Source: Areca catechu
Taxonomy: Eukaryota; Streptophyta; Magnoliopsida; Arecales; Arecaceae
DNA length: 64,000 nucleotides
Direction of reading: 5' to 3'
NCBI GenBank assembly: GCA_021397845.1
Contig: CM038052.1
Coordinates: forward strand, 43,050,949-43,114,948
The notes below the pieces were generated by a model, which made no database searches, had not been told where the DNA came from, and worked only from the letters and a program-made list of their open reading frames with translations. Every line of letters begins with the position of its first letter. Positions within the stretch are counted from its first letter, which is position 1. The translations under genes and the position numbers were made by a program. Shown one piece after another: positions 1 through 11,876 of this stretch.

Positions 1-1254
1 CCCAAGCCGACTCATCCAAAGCATCAATTCTTGAATTAGATAGGCGAGCTGACCTGAAGGAAGTCCGAGCTGACTTAACCATTCAGTCAGGCATCTGAGT
101 CGACCCTTTAGCAATCCGAGCCGACTCCTCCAGAGTCCAAAAAAATTAGTTTTGAGAGAACAGCCAGGAGAGCCGACATGAAGGAACTCGAGCTGACTCC
201 TCTAGAGTACAGTTTTGAAGATCTAAGAATCCAAGCCAACTCGACTGAGGCAAGCCACTCAACCAGAGTAAGTAATTATTAACACTGAGGATCCGAGTTG
301 ACTCGATTATGGCGAGCCGACTCGACCAGAGTGAAGAATCAACTCTCTGAGAATCCTAGCCAACTCGAGGCATCCGAGCCGACTCGAACATCAATTCCAA
401 GGGGTAATGGCTAGTTCCAGAACTTCATTTTTGAATTTAAAAAGTGCTCCAATGGTCAAATATCAAATCCCAATAGTCTACAATGACTATATCTACCCAA
501 GAAGAGTACAAGACTTTATAAATGAGGGATTTGGACAACCTTTGAAGAAGCTAATGCGGAATTGAACATTAAAATAGCTTATGAGGAAGAGAGCACTAAA
601 AGAACATTCAAGTCAGCCTTCAAGTCTTCACCAACTCTAATCAGAAGCTTAAAGCACTTATTGAGCAAGAAGAGGAAGCCATTGAAGTGCATTAAAGCCT
701 ATTTAAGAAGGCTTCTCTTGAGCTGCAACTACAACCATCAAACAACTTGGGTTTGTTATTAGTTGCTTTCTTTCTTTTAACTCTTTGTGAGTTTATGGGT
801 TATTGGTGAGACTGGTTTAAAAACCAAGTGTGGGTTGTTAGGATCCCTTTTTAAAACTAATAGTGTAAGGATTTTTGGTGAGCCTGGTTAAAACCAAGGT
901 TAGGTTCTTGGTGATCCGGATCAAAATCAAGTGTTGGGTTTTTGGTGAGCCTGGTTAAAAAACAAAGTTAGGTTTTGGATTGTAAGCCTAGTAAAATAAT
1001 CTGACTGTATTCTAGTAGTGAATATAGTGAAAATCCCAAGTAGTATCCTGGGTAGTGGATGTAGGAGCGAGGTTGCTCCGAACCACTATAATTTGTTATG
1101 TTTGTATTGTGCTTTTTCTGTTTATGTTTCTTCCGCTCTTAATTATTTGAAACATAGCACCTCCACACTAAAGTAGATTCAAAATATCACATATATGATT
1201 AATTTTTTAAAATTTCCAATTCACCCCCCACTTGGAAAAGCCACCTGGGTAACA
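1..1254 (+). repeat. Partial SIRE-A type LTR (right part)
   Basis: This is the right three quarters of a copia LTR of the same subfamily as the LTRs of element A. Base 1 matches a point about 0.4 kb inside the A LTR. It has the same order of parts: an array of GAGCCGACTCG-like words (1-400), a TATA-like box (TATAAATG, 517-524), an array of TTGGTGAGCC...AACCAA words (about 800-980), then CACCCCCC and the end ...CCACCTGGGTAACA. No primer binding site follows, so it is a 3' LTR or a solo LTR. It ends inside chromovirus coding sequence, and 1255-1259 (gaact) would be its right target duplication. The left copy is outside the window. The small reading frame at 562-762 is LTR sequence, not a gene. 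Confidence 0.88.
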
Positions 1255-1635
1255 GAACTGGCAGCGATTCCTAGTGAGGCCTTTGGACCTATCCCATCCT
1301 TTGAGAGCAAACCTAACCCAGAGTATCTACCTATAAATTGGCCTGAGAGAGGAGAACAGATCGAGCATATCCTGGACGATCAAGCTATCTTGACTTGGGG
1401 CCGTGGCTATCAATGCTACCTCGTCCATTGGCAAGGTTGACCAGAATTCGATGATTCATGGATTACTTGAGAGGACTTGCAGCACCTTGACCCAGACCTC
1501 CTTGAGCGATACCAGAGCCAAAGCGACCCTTACTCGATGGGGTCGAGTTCCTTCCATCCCAAAAGGATTGGTGCGGATACTAGTGGCACCAGACTTAGGC
1601 AGAGGCTTCTCAACCCTCTGTGGTTATCTGATTAG
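1255..1635 (+). pseudogene. Chromovirus integrase C-terminus with chromodomain (fragment)
   Basis: The frame translates into the linker plus chromodomain that close the pol of plant chromoviruses, a module thought to steer integration towards modified histones. Visible marks are an ILDDQAI strand, the aromatic-rich stretch YQCYLVHWQG, then FDDSWIT, EDLQ and PDLLERYQSQ. Two TGA stops sit where tryptophan is expected (1438-1440 and about 1468-1470), consistent with TGG to TGA changes. The natural end is TAG at 1633-1635. Everything upstream (protease to integrase core) is missing because a SIRE LTR was inserted at 1254. The fragment cannot be functional. Confidence 0.72.
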
Positions 1636-1919
1636 TATTTTCAGTATTTGAGTCCAATTTTGTAATAAGGGCTTAGCACACTTGAGTATGTACTTTAGCC
1701 CCTGAGTCCTGTTTTGGGCCTTTCAACAATTGAGTCTTGTATTCATTCCATACCATTAGGGTTTTGGATCAGTCTTGGGATATGTCAAGTTTAGTTGAGT
1801 CAAGTCAAGTTCAGTTAAGTCTTGAGTTATGTTAGATCATGTTAAGCCATTTATCATTTGAGTCCTGTAAGTCTTATATTGAGTTCAGTCCAGTCCAGTA
1901 AGTAGAAGACTCAAGCCAC

Positions 1920-2999
1920 TGATGGACCGCTGCCAGAGTGATAATTTGAGAACTTCAAGGAGTCCTAATCATACTTGAATATGACACCTTGGATTGCATG
2001 AGAAGGATCTTGAGATCAGCATCATTGGAGACCATGATGATAACTACATCAACCTACCAGGAAGAAGGACTACCGAAAAAACCCTAAAGCCTGCCCACGA
2101 CTAGAGTGGGCCACCTAAAGCCCATGCTCTTTATTAGGCACCCAACCTTATGGTCACCGCCCCTTGGTCAGCCACCTTAAGGTCATCCCTTGGCTGACCA
2201 CAACAAGGAGAGGGAGAGAGAGTATCAACCTATTTGGGAGAGGAAACTTCTATGTATTTGTGAGAGAAAAGGATACATAGAAATTCTCTTGTATGCCCTT
2301 ACTTAGGCCCCAAGTTTGTAAGTTTATATAAAGGGCCTACCTCTCATGTATTTTTGATGAATAATGATGAATGAAATTTTCTTGAGTTCTTCTCAAATTG
2401 CTGTGTGATTTGCTGTGTGAAGGGTATTTGCATGATCCCATAGCTACCCCAAAGTCTCCTACACCCTGCCTCCAAGCCTCCAAGAAACCCCAGCCGCCAG
2501 CCTGCTTCAACTCTTGGCCGCCCTCCTCAAATCCTTTTCATCCATTCTTCTTTCAGCCATATAACCTATTTCTTCTTTGTTTTATAATCCTTGATAGGTG
2601 TTTTGTAGGTCCCTCAGAGTTCACAAATCAAGGATTCCATTCGATCAGCTTTTGAGTCAGCGGATCGAAAGCCATGTATCTGCAAGGTCTTCGACTTGAT
2701 TTTTCAGGCTGCATTCGAGAGTGTAGAGCGAACTCTTCGTGGATTGATCTTCAAATCTCTGCTAGGTACACCCCCTTGCCTCATCAGTTATGGTATTGTA
2801 GAAGAGCTAGCCTTACCAAGGCTTCTCAGCCTTGGCGATCCTTCTTTTCATTATTTAGGGTTTATTTCTACATGCCTGTGCTTCTAAATTTTTTATAGAA
2901 TTCCTTGCTTAGTTTCTTGGCTTAAAATTTAGGATATAAACTCAAACTCGTCACCTAATAACAAAAAAATAATTAGCATGCATAAATAGTCCCGCATCA
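1920..2999 (+). repeat. Putative 3' LTR of chromovirus Q
   Basis: The right end ...TCCCGCATCA is placed by the abrupt switch to SIRE element M. A matching left end TGATGG at 1920 would give TGATG/CATCA inverted termini and an LTR of about 1.08 kb, but no clear polypurine tract precedes it, so the left limit is uncertain. Inside are a TATA box (2325-2332) and, about 40-60 bp downstream, AATAATGATGAATGAAA, which could serve as a polyadenylation region. The right half is pyrimidine-rich and free of plausible genes. Confidence 0.5.
2325..2332 (+). promoter_or_regulatory. TATA box in Q LTR
   Basis: TATATAAA lies in the context AGTTTATATAAAGGGCC. It sits in the middle of the putative LTR, as expected for the U3/R border. 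Confidence 0.5.
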
Positions 3000-3018
3000 A
3001 TCTTCCCCTTTTTGATGA
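3000..3018 (-). other. Polypurine tract of M
   Basis: On the minus strand this reads CATCATCAAAAAGGGGAAGAT, the plus-strand primer of SIRE elements. In other copies the LTR start TGTTGA follows directly. Here chromovirus Q follows instead. Confidence 0.8.
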
Positions 3019-4322
3019 TGACAAAATCTTTAAGTATATACACATTATATGCTCAAAAGATTTGCAATAAGTATAATAGTACTTGACTATCAGTATCAGA
3101 GCTAAGTTATAATGATTATCAAGAGCAAAACTCATTTATAATGTATCAGAGCTATATATATAAGAAAGAATTTAATTCATATAGTTTCGATGTATCATAG
3201 CTATAACCATAATGTATCAGAGCTATAATTAAAATGTATCAAAGCTATATGCTTATATGACATGTTCATAAGGTGTATCAGAGCTAAATTATATTTAAAA
3301 GATAAGCATTAGAGAAAAAAATAGATTGAACATGAAAAGTATTAGAGCAAAATCTTTAAGAGTATCAAAATAAATAATACAACACAAAGATAGAGAGTAT
3401 TAGAGCATATTAAAGCAAATAATATAACATAAAGATAGAGAGTATCAAATCAAAAATATTAGAGCATGAAGAGTAACAAAGCATAAAAAAAGAAGCATCA
3501 TATCATAAAAATAAAGAGTATCAGAGCATAAAAATAAAGAGTATCAGAGCATAAAACTGAAGCTCCCCCTCAATATATGATCTAAAAATATTTTTCAAAC
3601 TTTTCAAAAAAATGGCTTACATGTATTAGCAATTTTTTTATTATTATTACTTAAAGAATATTTTCAAAAAGTTTAAAAATTTCAAAATTTTCAAAAAAAA
3701 TTTCCTTCTTTAGTAATTTTCTTTCCCTTAACCATTCTTCCCTCTTAATTATTACTTATTGCCTTCTTGTCTCCCCTATTTTTACTTATACCATTTATTC
3801 TTCCCCTTTGTTTACCATTTTGATACCACAAAATATTGTGCCATTTGCTACCATTATTCTCAGTTCCATTTTTCCATTACCATTATCATTCTCTCTCTTT
3901 TTGTCATCATAAAAATGATGAAAAGTAGTAGAAAGTGGAGATAAAGTGAAAAGTAGTATAGTAAGAAGAGTATAAAAGTACAGTAAGAAGAGATATGAGT
4001 ACACAAGAGAAAATGTTGAAAGTGTTATCATATATGTAATTCCAAATATTGATACATAATATTCAAAATTTGATACAAAATTTGATACATTAATACATAG
4101 TTTGATATTAATATACATCTAAATGATATATCTAACTCATACATCTAACTGATATGATACCAACTAATACATTAACCAATCCTAAGGGGTGCTGTCCTCA
4201 TCAAAGGAAGATCCAATCTCTAAAATGATAAGTCCTGTAATCCTAGAGGGATGGGATCATGGCCACATCAGCCGGAGATTGGCTAGCCTGGTACGGACGG
4301 CTCTAGGAACATCACCATATCC
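3019..4322 (-). other. AT-rich untranslated region of M with CTCTGATAC words
   Basis: No gene is visible. On the plus strand the stretch 3090-3545 repeats GTATCAGAGC(T/A) at irregular spacing, interleaved with ATAAAAATAAAGA. The same word appears as CTCTGATAC in the matching place of element A (37240-37420) and R (27320-27400), so it is a family trait. The reading frames at 3759-3944 (+) and 3795-4118 (-) are low-complexity shadows. Confidence 0.7.
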
Positions 4323-5065
4323 TTAGCTTCTACTTCTAGATTGTTCTCTCCCTCTGGCTCGGGCTGAAGAAGAAACAATGTTAGGAGCAAGGTCAGGAAA
4401 TGGAACAGGGTCAAGATCAGCATCAGATGGTGTATGATCAAAGATAGGACTAGTGAAAAGAATATGAAATCTAGGAGTGTAAAATCCTAACTCCCTGGAT
4501 AGAGAAGAACTAGGTAAAGATACAGACGGAATAACTGGTGTCCTATCAAAAAAAGTAGAGAAAATTGTAATCAAAGGTATAGGTAAGTCAGTGGGAGTAT
4601 CAGGTGGATCAGAATATAGTATAGGTATGGATATTACAGGGTCAGAAGGATCAGGTATGATAGGAGTACTAGGAAGGATGGGGGTCTCAAGAGCTAGACT
4701 CCAAGGGATATAAGCATCCTCGAAAGACTTCATGACATCAGCCACAGTAGAGTTTGTCAGATCCATGACATGATCTCTTGCCTTAGGCTCGAGCTCTGCT
4801 ATAAAGTCATCAACATCAAAGTCCACTAATGGAAAACCCTGATCATCTCCTATCTCAGTATCATTCACTGGTGGAGCTGGTGGTGCTGGTGGAGCAAGTG
4901 AAGAATCTGACGGTGGAGGGGAAGGTGGCTTGCTAGATGTCAATCTCTGTAGAGCGCCATGATAGTAGTAAACCCCTCTCTCATCTCATCAAATCCTGAT
5001 CTCATCTCCATATGAATCAGATCAACTCGCTGTCTCATAATCTACATCTCTATCGCTAGGCGAGT
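4323..5065 (-). pseudogene. C-terminal part of the env-like frame of M
   Basis: This is the distal part of the extra reading frame that SIRE elements carry after RNase H. It begins in a heptad-like stretch (about 5065-4950), then runs open for 206 codons of proline-, serine- and aspartate-rich sequence (PPSPPPSDS, PPAPPAPP, IPDPSDP) and ends in an Arg/Ser-rich tail (RAREQSRS-like). I see no signal peptide, membrane segment or furin-like site, so the name env-like rests on position, not on visible envelope features. The proximal part lies at 18649-19704; P separates the two, and the join is consistent with one gene. Its biochemical role is unknown. Confidence 0.65.
5061..5065. repeat. Target duplication of P, left copy
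   Basis: CGAGT here against TGAGT at 18649-18653: four of five bases match, as expected for a 5-bp copia duplication with one later substitution. Confidence 0.7.
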
Positions 5066-6623
5066 TATTAGCTTTAGCCCTTGATTTTGATAAGTAATAA
5101 AATGTTGAGTATATGTTTTGTGCTAATATTTCAATTGAAGTTGTGAATTCTAGGTTACAAGTACATCAAATTCCTTACACAAAAGATTCAAAGTCATTGA
5201 CATTAATTCAAGGTGAATTTCAAAGTTTTAGAAGTCTTCTCACCTTGGAAAGCCATGAAACTGATCAATTTGGTCATTATGAAGAAGAAACTAAAAGTTT
5301 ATTGGACAAAATTTAGAGTTTCAGAGCTTGGCATAAAATTTGGAATTGGCATAGACCAAGTGTTGACTTATGAAGCCTAAGTATCGACGCTTCTGAAGAC
5401 TGGCATGAAGAAACTCAGCCAGCACCCTTAGTGTTGACCTAAGTGTCAACTTACAAGTCGATCAAGGCCTGAGATCAGAAATGGATAGAACATTATTTCT
5501 GGACTCCAATGAAGTGTCAACCTAAGTGTCGACTCACAAATTGACTCATGGCCTGAGACAAGAAAGTTACAGAATAGTGCATTCCTAGATTCTTTGCTAA
5601 GTATTGACTCAAGTGTCGACTCACAAGTTCAAGCATCGACTCACAAGTCGACTCATAACTTGAGACCAGAAATGAAGCAGAACCATAAATTTCAAGAATT
5701 ACACTTGGTGTTGATCCAAGTGTTGATCCAAGTGTCAACCCAAATGTCAACTCATACGTCGATTCACAGATTCTGACAACAGTAATGGCTATGTTTTCAA
5801 AAGTTCAGAATTGATTCAAACGGTCTAAAATGGCTAGTTTCTCTTCTCCAATAGTCACAAACCATTTTTTGAAGGTTTTTCATGTATTTATCACTCACCA
5901 AACTTATTGAATACACAAGAGAGATATAAGAGACACAAGAGACAAATCTTATCTTTTGAGAAAGCTATTAAAAAAATAGGAGTGAGCTAAAAATAAGATT
6001 CTAACTAAAAAAGCCTTCATTCTTGCTGTTGAGCCTTCAAATCAATATCCAAAAGTGCTCATTGAAAGCTTCCAAGAAGAACAAGATGACTCAAGCATTT
6101 AAGAAGAGCTTCATCGATATTATTTTTACTTTTTTTAGAGCTTTTTTTTTATGCTTATAACTATACTTTTTATTTTATTTGTTATAACTAGTTTTAAGGC
6201 TATTGAAACTAGGGGTTAGGCCCTTCCAAGCCATGAATTGAAATACAAGCCTAGGGTTGGCTTGTGGGAAAGGTTGTTGGTGAGCCTAAGTGTGAAAACC
6301 AATAGTTGGTTTGACTTATGAGCTCTTGAAAATAAGTTGGCTATAATCTTTGGTAAATTATAGTGGAATTTCCAAGAGGCAGCTTGGGGAGTGGATGTAG
6401 GTGCTTAGAGTTCATTGAACCACCGTAAACTTTCTATGTTTGTGTGTGTGCTTTTTCTTCTCATTTCATTCCCTTGCATTGCTACTTGTTTTTTAAAGCA
6501 TAGCATCTAGATTATATTCCCACATTTTCATTGTTACACAAACACATTAGTTCAGCTCATACTTGTTTAAATTTTTTAAAAATCTAATTCACCCCCCCTC
6601 TTGGATTGCTATACTAGGCAACA
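5066..6623 (+). repeat. 5' LTR of P
   Basis: It starts TATTAGCTTTAGCCC (the 3' copy reads TGTTAACTTTAGCCC, so the TG terminus has mutated) and ends CTAGGCAACA just before the primer site. An array of words such as AAGTGTCGACTCACAAG fills 5370-5770. A TATA-like box (TATAAGAG, 5925-5932) follows, then TTGGTGAGCC/AAAACCAA words at about 6270-6350. The terminal CACCCCCCCTCTTGG is shared with all SIRE LTRs here. Confidence 0.9.
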
Positions 6624-6625
6624 AG

Positions 6626-6637
6626 TGGTATCAGAGC
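6626..6637 (+). other. Primer binding site of P
   Basis: TGGTATCAGAGC, complementary to the 3' end of initiator tRNA-Met, two bases after the LTR end. Confidence 0.9.
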
Positions 6638-6681
6638 TTGGTACTTAGTGATAGGTCTAATGATCTTGAGTTAAAGATCTA

Positions 6682-8202
6682 ATGGCAGCCCAAATTGGTA
6701 TTGGTATTGTTGAGGGTCAAGCTTCAAACCGTCCCCCACTCTTTAATGACATAAATTACACTTATTGGAAGACACGCATGCGCATCTACATTCAAGCCAT
6801 AGATTATAATATTTGGAAGACCATAATTAAAGGTCCTCATCAGTCTACTATTTTGATTAATGGCATTTTCACTTCTAAATTAGAAGAAGATTGGGATGAG
6901 AATGACATTAAGCAAGCTGAGCTTAATGCAAAGGCTATGAATTTGTTTTTTTGTGCATTAGACCCTAGTAAATTTAATTGAATATCTAATTATTCCTCCA
7001 CCAAGAAAATCTGGGACACACTTGAAGTTACTCATGAGGGTACACATCAAAGAAGACTACCAAAGTTAACATGCTCATCCATACTTATGAAATATTTAGG
7101 ATGGAACCAAATGAATCAATTAGTGAAATGTACACTATGTTTACTAACATTGTTAATGGTATAAGGAGTTTAGAAAAAGTTTTATCTAATGCTAAACTTG
7201 TCAACAAAATCCTCAGGTCTCTTCCATCATCTTGGGATCCAAAGTCATCGTTATTGAAGAAGCCAAGGATGTCAACACTCTTCCTCTTGAGCAGCTTTTA
7301 AGATCACTTATGACCTATGAGCTATCCCTAAAGCAGAAAGTAGTGGACAATGATAAGAAAAAGAAGACTATTACATTCAAGTCAACAAACAAAAAGGATT
7401 CTAGTGATGATTCTGATGAGAAAGATAAGAAAGATGAAACGACTCTTATCTCAAAGAAATTTAAGAGATTCATAAGAAAGAAAAAGCACAACTACAAGAA
7501 GAGCCACAAAAGGGAGAGCCTAATAAGGAGAAGGAAAAAGAGAAGGAAAGGGAGCAACCAATATGTTTTGAGTGTAAAAAGCTGGGTCATTATAAAATAG
7601 ATTGCCCCACTCTCAAGAAGGCCAAAAAGAAATTCAAAAAAAAAGCGATGATGGCGACGTGGAGTGAGAGCAAAGATTCAAGCTTCGATGAAGAGTAGCA
7701 AAATGTGGCCAACATCTACTTCATGGTAAATGAAGAACAGGTAAGGTCTGAACTCGAAAGTGAATTTACTTTTGAAGAATTACGTGATGTCTTTGATGAA
7801 CTTGTTCTAGAGTATCAAAAACATAAAATGAAAAACAAAGAATTAAAAAGGCAAAACTTGAAGCTGTCTAAAATAAATAATAAGTTTTTGAAAGATAATG
7901 ATTACTTGCTTCAAGAAAACAAGAAATTGAATGATAAAATTACTTCTTTGAAAAATGAAAAGAAAGATCCTTTGAAAGAAAAAGATGCCTTGAAGAAGGA
8001 CAAAGTTTTTGTAACAAATAAGAAACTTATCAAACAAAACAAAGAACTTTTGCAAGAAAATAAGAAATATAAAGAAGAACTTGAAAAAGTGAAACCATTT
8101 ATTAAAAAGTTTACTTATAGTTCAGAAAAACTTAACATGCTTTTGAATAGCCAAAGAACAGTTTTCAATAAAGTAGGCATAGTTTTTAAATCTAAAAAAT
8201 AA
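6682..8202 (+). pseudogene. gag: gag of P (broken)
   Basis: Capsid/nucleocapsid precursor of a copia element. The N-terminus (MAAQIGIGIVEGQASNRPPLF, with INYTYWKTRM following) matches the short copia gag start domain, followed by a UBN2-type capsid region (IWDTLEVTHEGT, SLPSSWDPK). A lysine-rich stretch and a CX2CX4HX4C zinc knuckle follow at about 7567-7610 (C-FEC-KKLGHYKIDC), then a long coiled coil (7705-8190). The frame changes at least three times, and TGA at 6979-6981 replaces an expected arginine. The start is the ATG 45 bases after the primer site, in the ATCTAATGGCAGCC context that M shows as ATCTATAGCAGCC. Confidence 0.85.
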
Positions 8203-8239
8203 TAGAAGTATTTCAAAAATTTCTTTGTACCTGCATCTT

Positions 8240-9790
8240 CTAGCATTACATGTTACTCTTGTGGTAAGCTAGGACATAAATCCTACATGTGTGATAAAAG
8301 AAATCTAAATAATGTTAGAAAAGTTTGGATTCCAAAAGGAACCATATCAACTAACCCTAAAGGATCCAAGATGACTTGGATACCTAATGTCTCCACCTAA
8401 TTTGGTTTTGTAGGTATGTCTTGCAATCAAGAAAAAAAGAAGATTATGGTACCTTGATAGCGGTTGCTCAAGACACATGACCGGAGATGTAAACCAATTC
8501 ACATCTCTTGAGGCTCTAAATGATGAAAATGTGATATTTGGTGATAATGGAAAGGGTAAAATTATTGGTATCGATAAAGTCCATATCACCCCCTCTACTT
8601 ATGTCGATAATGTTTTACTTGTTGATGGTTTAAAACATAATTTGCTTAGCATAAGCCAATTATGTGATAAAGGTTTCAAAGTGATTTTTGAATCTTCTAT
8701 GTGCATTGTATTTAGTCTTAATGATAATGGCATTAAGTTCATTAGTCATAGACATGGGAACATTTATATGGTTGATCTTGATAATCTATCTATACAAAAT
8801 GGTCAATGCCTAGTTGCAATGGAAGCCAAGATCAAAGAAACTAGTTAGTTTTGGCATTGTAGACTAGGGCATGCAAGTATGCATTTGCTTTCCAAATTGA
8901 ACAAAAAAAATCTTATAAAAGATTTGCCAAAACTTACTTTTGAAAATGATAAGATTTGTAGTGCATGTCAGCTTGGAAAATAAACAAAATCATCTTTCAA
9001 ACCAAAAAGAGTAGTCTCTACATCTAGACCTTTAGAATTACTTCATATGGACCTCTTTCAACATACTAGAATAACTAGTTTGGGAGGCAAGAAGTATGGT
9101 CTAGTAATTGTAGATGAGTTCTCACGTTTTACATGGATAATATTTTTAGCTCATAAAGATGAAACATTTTCTGCAATCACAAGTTCCATAAAAAAGTTTC
9201 AAATGAAAAAGATGTTTCAATTATTTCTTTATACAATGATCATGATACCGAGTTTGAAAATCATGATTTTGAAATGTTTTGCAACGAAAATGGAATTCAT
9301 CACAACTTTTCTATACCTAGGACATCTCAACAAAATGGGATGGTAGAAAGAAAGAATATGATACTAGAAGAAATGGCACGCACCATGCTTTGTGAAAATG
9401 ATTTACCTAGATATTTTTTGGCAAAAGCCATAAATACTACTTGTTATATTTTAAATCATGTTTTGATCTGATCGATTTTGAAGAAAATACCTTATGAACT
9501 TTGGAAAGGTAGAAAACCAACCATCAAGTATTTTTGTATTTTTGGTTGTCGTTGTTTCATTCTAAATAATGGAAAAGACAACCTAAGAAAATTTGATGCT
9601 AAGTCAAATAAGGATATCTTCTTAGGATACTCTACTTCTAGCAAGGCATACAAGATCTTCAACAGAAGAACACTTCTTGTTGAAGAGTCCATTCATATTA
9701 TTTTTGATGAAACTAATAAAAAATCTTCTAGAAAAAAGATACTCTTGATGATAAAACAAGTATCCAAAGGATTGAAACATTGACAATCAG
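8240..9790 (+). pseudogene. pol: pol of P, part 1: second zinc knuckle, protease, integrase (broken)
   Basis: A second knuckle (CYSCGKLGHKSYMC, about 8250-8292) leads into the aspartic protease with the catalytic box WYLDSGCSRHMTGD (about 8448-8490). The integrase zinc-binding part follows (WHCRLGHASM ... CSACQLGK, about 8850-8982), then the core. The catalytic triad is recognisable: Asp in LLHMDLF (9050-9052), Asp in the DHDTEFEN stretch (about 9240-9265) and Glu in GMVERKN (9346-9348). These lie in different frames and are separated by stops (for example TAA at 8983 and TGA at 9470), so no single protein can be made. The C-terminal integrase motif KTPYELWKGRKP is present as KIPYELWKGRKP. 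Confidence 0.85.
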
Positions 9791-11463
9791 TGAAGGACCT
9801 TCCAAAGAGCAAGAAGGTGGTCAAAACCGTGAAGAAGAACAAGTACAAGAAGTTGGAGCTTCATCAACACCCAAGCCATTATCTAGAGAATAGAGGTATG
9901 CCCATGGACACCCTAAAGAACTTATAATTGGTGATCCATCGAAAGGGATAGTACTCGTTCCTCACTAATGTGATTATTTAGCATTTGTATCATAAGTTGA
10001 ACCTAAATCAATTGAAGAAGCTAAAAAAGATGCTAATTGGATAAATGCTTTGCAAGATGAATTAATTCAATTCAAAAGAAACAAAGTTTGGACTTTAATT
10101 GAAAGACCTTCTAATGTTTCAATAATTGGAACCAAATAGATTTTCAGAAATAAACTTGATGAAAATGGAGTAGTTACTAGAAATAAAGCAAGATTGGTAG
10201 TAAAAGGTTATAATCAAGAAAAGGGTATTAATTTTGATGAAACCTTTGCTCCGGTTGCTAGATTAGAAGCAATTAGGTTACTGCTTGATTTTGCTTGCTT
10301 TATGGATTTTAAATTATTTTAAATGGATATCAATAATATATTTTTAAATAGTTTTATTGAAGAAGAAGTGTATGTTGAACAGTCCCTTATTTTGAAAATC
10401 ATGCATATCCTAACCATGTTTTTAAACTTCATAAGGCTTTATATGATTTAAAACAAGCTCCAAGAGCTTGGTATGTAGGTTAAGTAAATTTCTACTTGAA
10501 AATGGCTTTTCTAGAGACAATGTAGATACTACACTATTTTTGAAAAAGAAAAATGATGATCTCTTAATAGTACAAGTTTATGCAGGGAGAGTTCGAGATG
10601 AGTATGATGGGAGAGCTAAAATTCTTTCTTGGACTCCAAATCAAGCAAACTAGAGAAGAGATCTTTATCAACCAAGCTAAATACATAAAAGAAATCTTAA
10701 AGAAGTTTGGGATGGAGATAACCAATCCATTACATACTCCTATGAGCCCTTCTTGCAAACTTGACAAAGATGAATTAGGTAAAAATATTGATCAAAAATT
10801 ATATAGGGGTATCATTGGTTCATTATTGTACTTAACTACAAGTAGGCTAGATATTATGTTTAGCATATGTATGTGCGCTAGATATCAGTCTACTCCTAAA
10901 GAATCTTATTTATTGGCTGTTAAACACATACTTAGATATTTATTTGGCATAATTGATATTGGACTATGGTATTCTAGAGATTCATAATAGAATTCATTAC
11001 CTATTCTGATGCTGACTTTGCTAGATGTAAACTAGATAGGAAAAGTACTAGTAAAACTTGTCAATTTCTTGGAGTTAATTTAATTTCATGGTTTAGCAAA
11101 AAATAAAATTCAGTTACTCTATTTACAGTAGAAGCCAAATATATAGTAGCTGGAAGTTGTTGTACTCAAATCTTATGGATCAAACAACAACTTAAAGACT
11201 TTGGCATTAAGTTAAATAAAACTCTCATAAGATATGATAATATAAGTGCAATCAATTTAACTAAAAATCCTGTTCAATACTCATGAAGCAAATACATTGA
11301 AATAAGATATCATTTCATAAGAGACCATATGCAAAATGGTGATGTAATGCTTGATTTTGTATGTACTGATAGGTAATTAGCAGACATTTTCACTAAGCCC
11401 CTTAGCGAAGACAGGTTCTACATGATTAGAAGAGAATTAGGTATCATTGACCCCTTTGATTGA
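9791..11463 (+). pseudogene. pol: pol of P, part 2: reverse transcriptase and RNase H, YVDD deleted
   Basis: A Ty1-type RT is visible from about 10010 (ALQDELIQFKRNKVWTL) through RNKLDENG, ARLVVKGYNQEKG and FDETFAPVARLEAIRLLL. The palm box that should read YVDD is absent. The sequence jumps from LLIVQVY directly to MQGEFEMSMMGELKFFLGLQ near 10579-10583, about 62 bp shorter than in M and with a TATG repeat at the join. RNase H follows (about 10990-11463; SDADFARCKLDRKSTS, VEAKYIVAGSCC). The natural pol end is TGA at 11461-11463 after DPFD. This copy cannot make an active RT. Confidence 0.87.
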
Positions 11464-11876
11464 AACTCTTTCAAATTATTCATTGGATTCTTTTAAATGT
11501 TCCAAATCCTCTCAAATATCACTTAGTATAATCCCTAGATACCCCCTTGAGTTTTACCAATTTTATTGAAATCTTTCTTGATTTTTTTCTGACCTTTTGA
11601 CCAAGTGTTGACACTTGAAATTTGTCCAAGTATCGACTCACTGAAGTGTCGACACTTGAGCAAATCACAAGTGTCGACTCACGACCGATTGACCTATTTA
11701 TCTAGGGCGTCATCGAACATTTTTCCCATTTGTTTTTTCATTCTTCCCTCTCTGTAGTGGTCCTTAATCATCTCCCATCATCCTCAAATAGTGTTTTCAC
11801 CTCTCTATCCTACCATTTTTGGCTAAATCTCCATTCTCTCCCTTAATCCCAATCATTCCTTGTGGTATTGGTGGCC
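11464..11876 (+). other. pol-env spacer of P with GTCGAC words
   Basis: No gene. Bases 11600-11695 carry several copies of AAGTGTCGACACTTGA-like words, the same word type that fills the U3 part of P's LTRs. The rest is pyrimidine-rich leader up to the ATG of the env-like frame. Confidence 0.6.

Larger units (their letters stand above)
1255..2999 (+). mobile_element. Chromovirus (Ty3/gypsy) 3' end, element Q
   Basis: This is the end of a Ty3/gypsy element: the C-terminal pol segment with a chromodomain, an untranslated stretch (1636-1919) and a putative 3' LTR. Its left side is cut by the SIRE-A LTR insertion. Its right end (...TCCCGCATCA) abuts the polypurine tract of the reverse-oriented SIRE element M, so Q inserted into M. 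The candidate right target duplication is atctt (3000-3004), and the left partner is outside the window. I cannot assign it to a specific chromovirus lineage. Confidence 0.7.

Noticed and set aside
562..762. A small lysine-rich frame at the left edge as a host gene.
   Set aside because: It is part of the SIRE-A LTR downstream of its TATA box; the matching stretches in both LTRs of A carry stops.
3759..4118. Hydrophobic frames on both strands as small membrane proteins.
   Set aside because: AT-rich low-complexity sequence in the untranslated part of M; hydrophobicity follows from T-rich codons.
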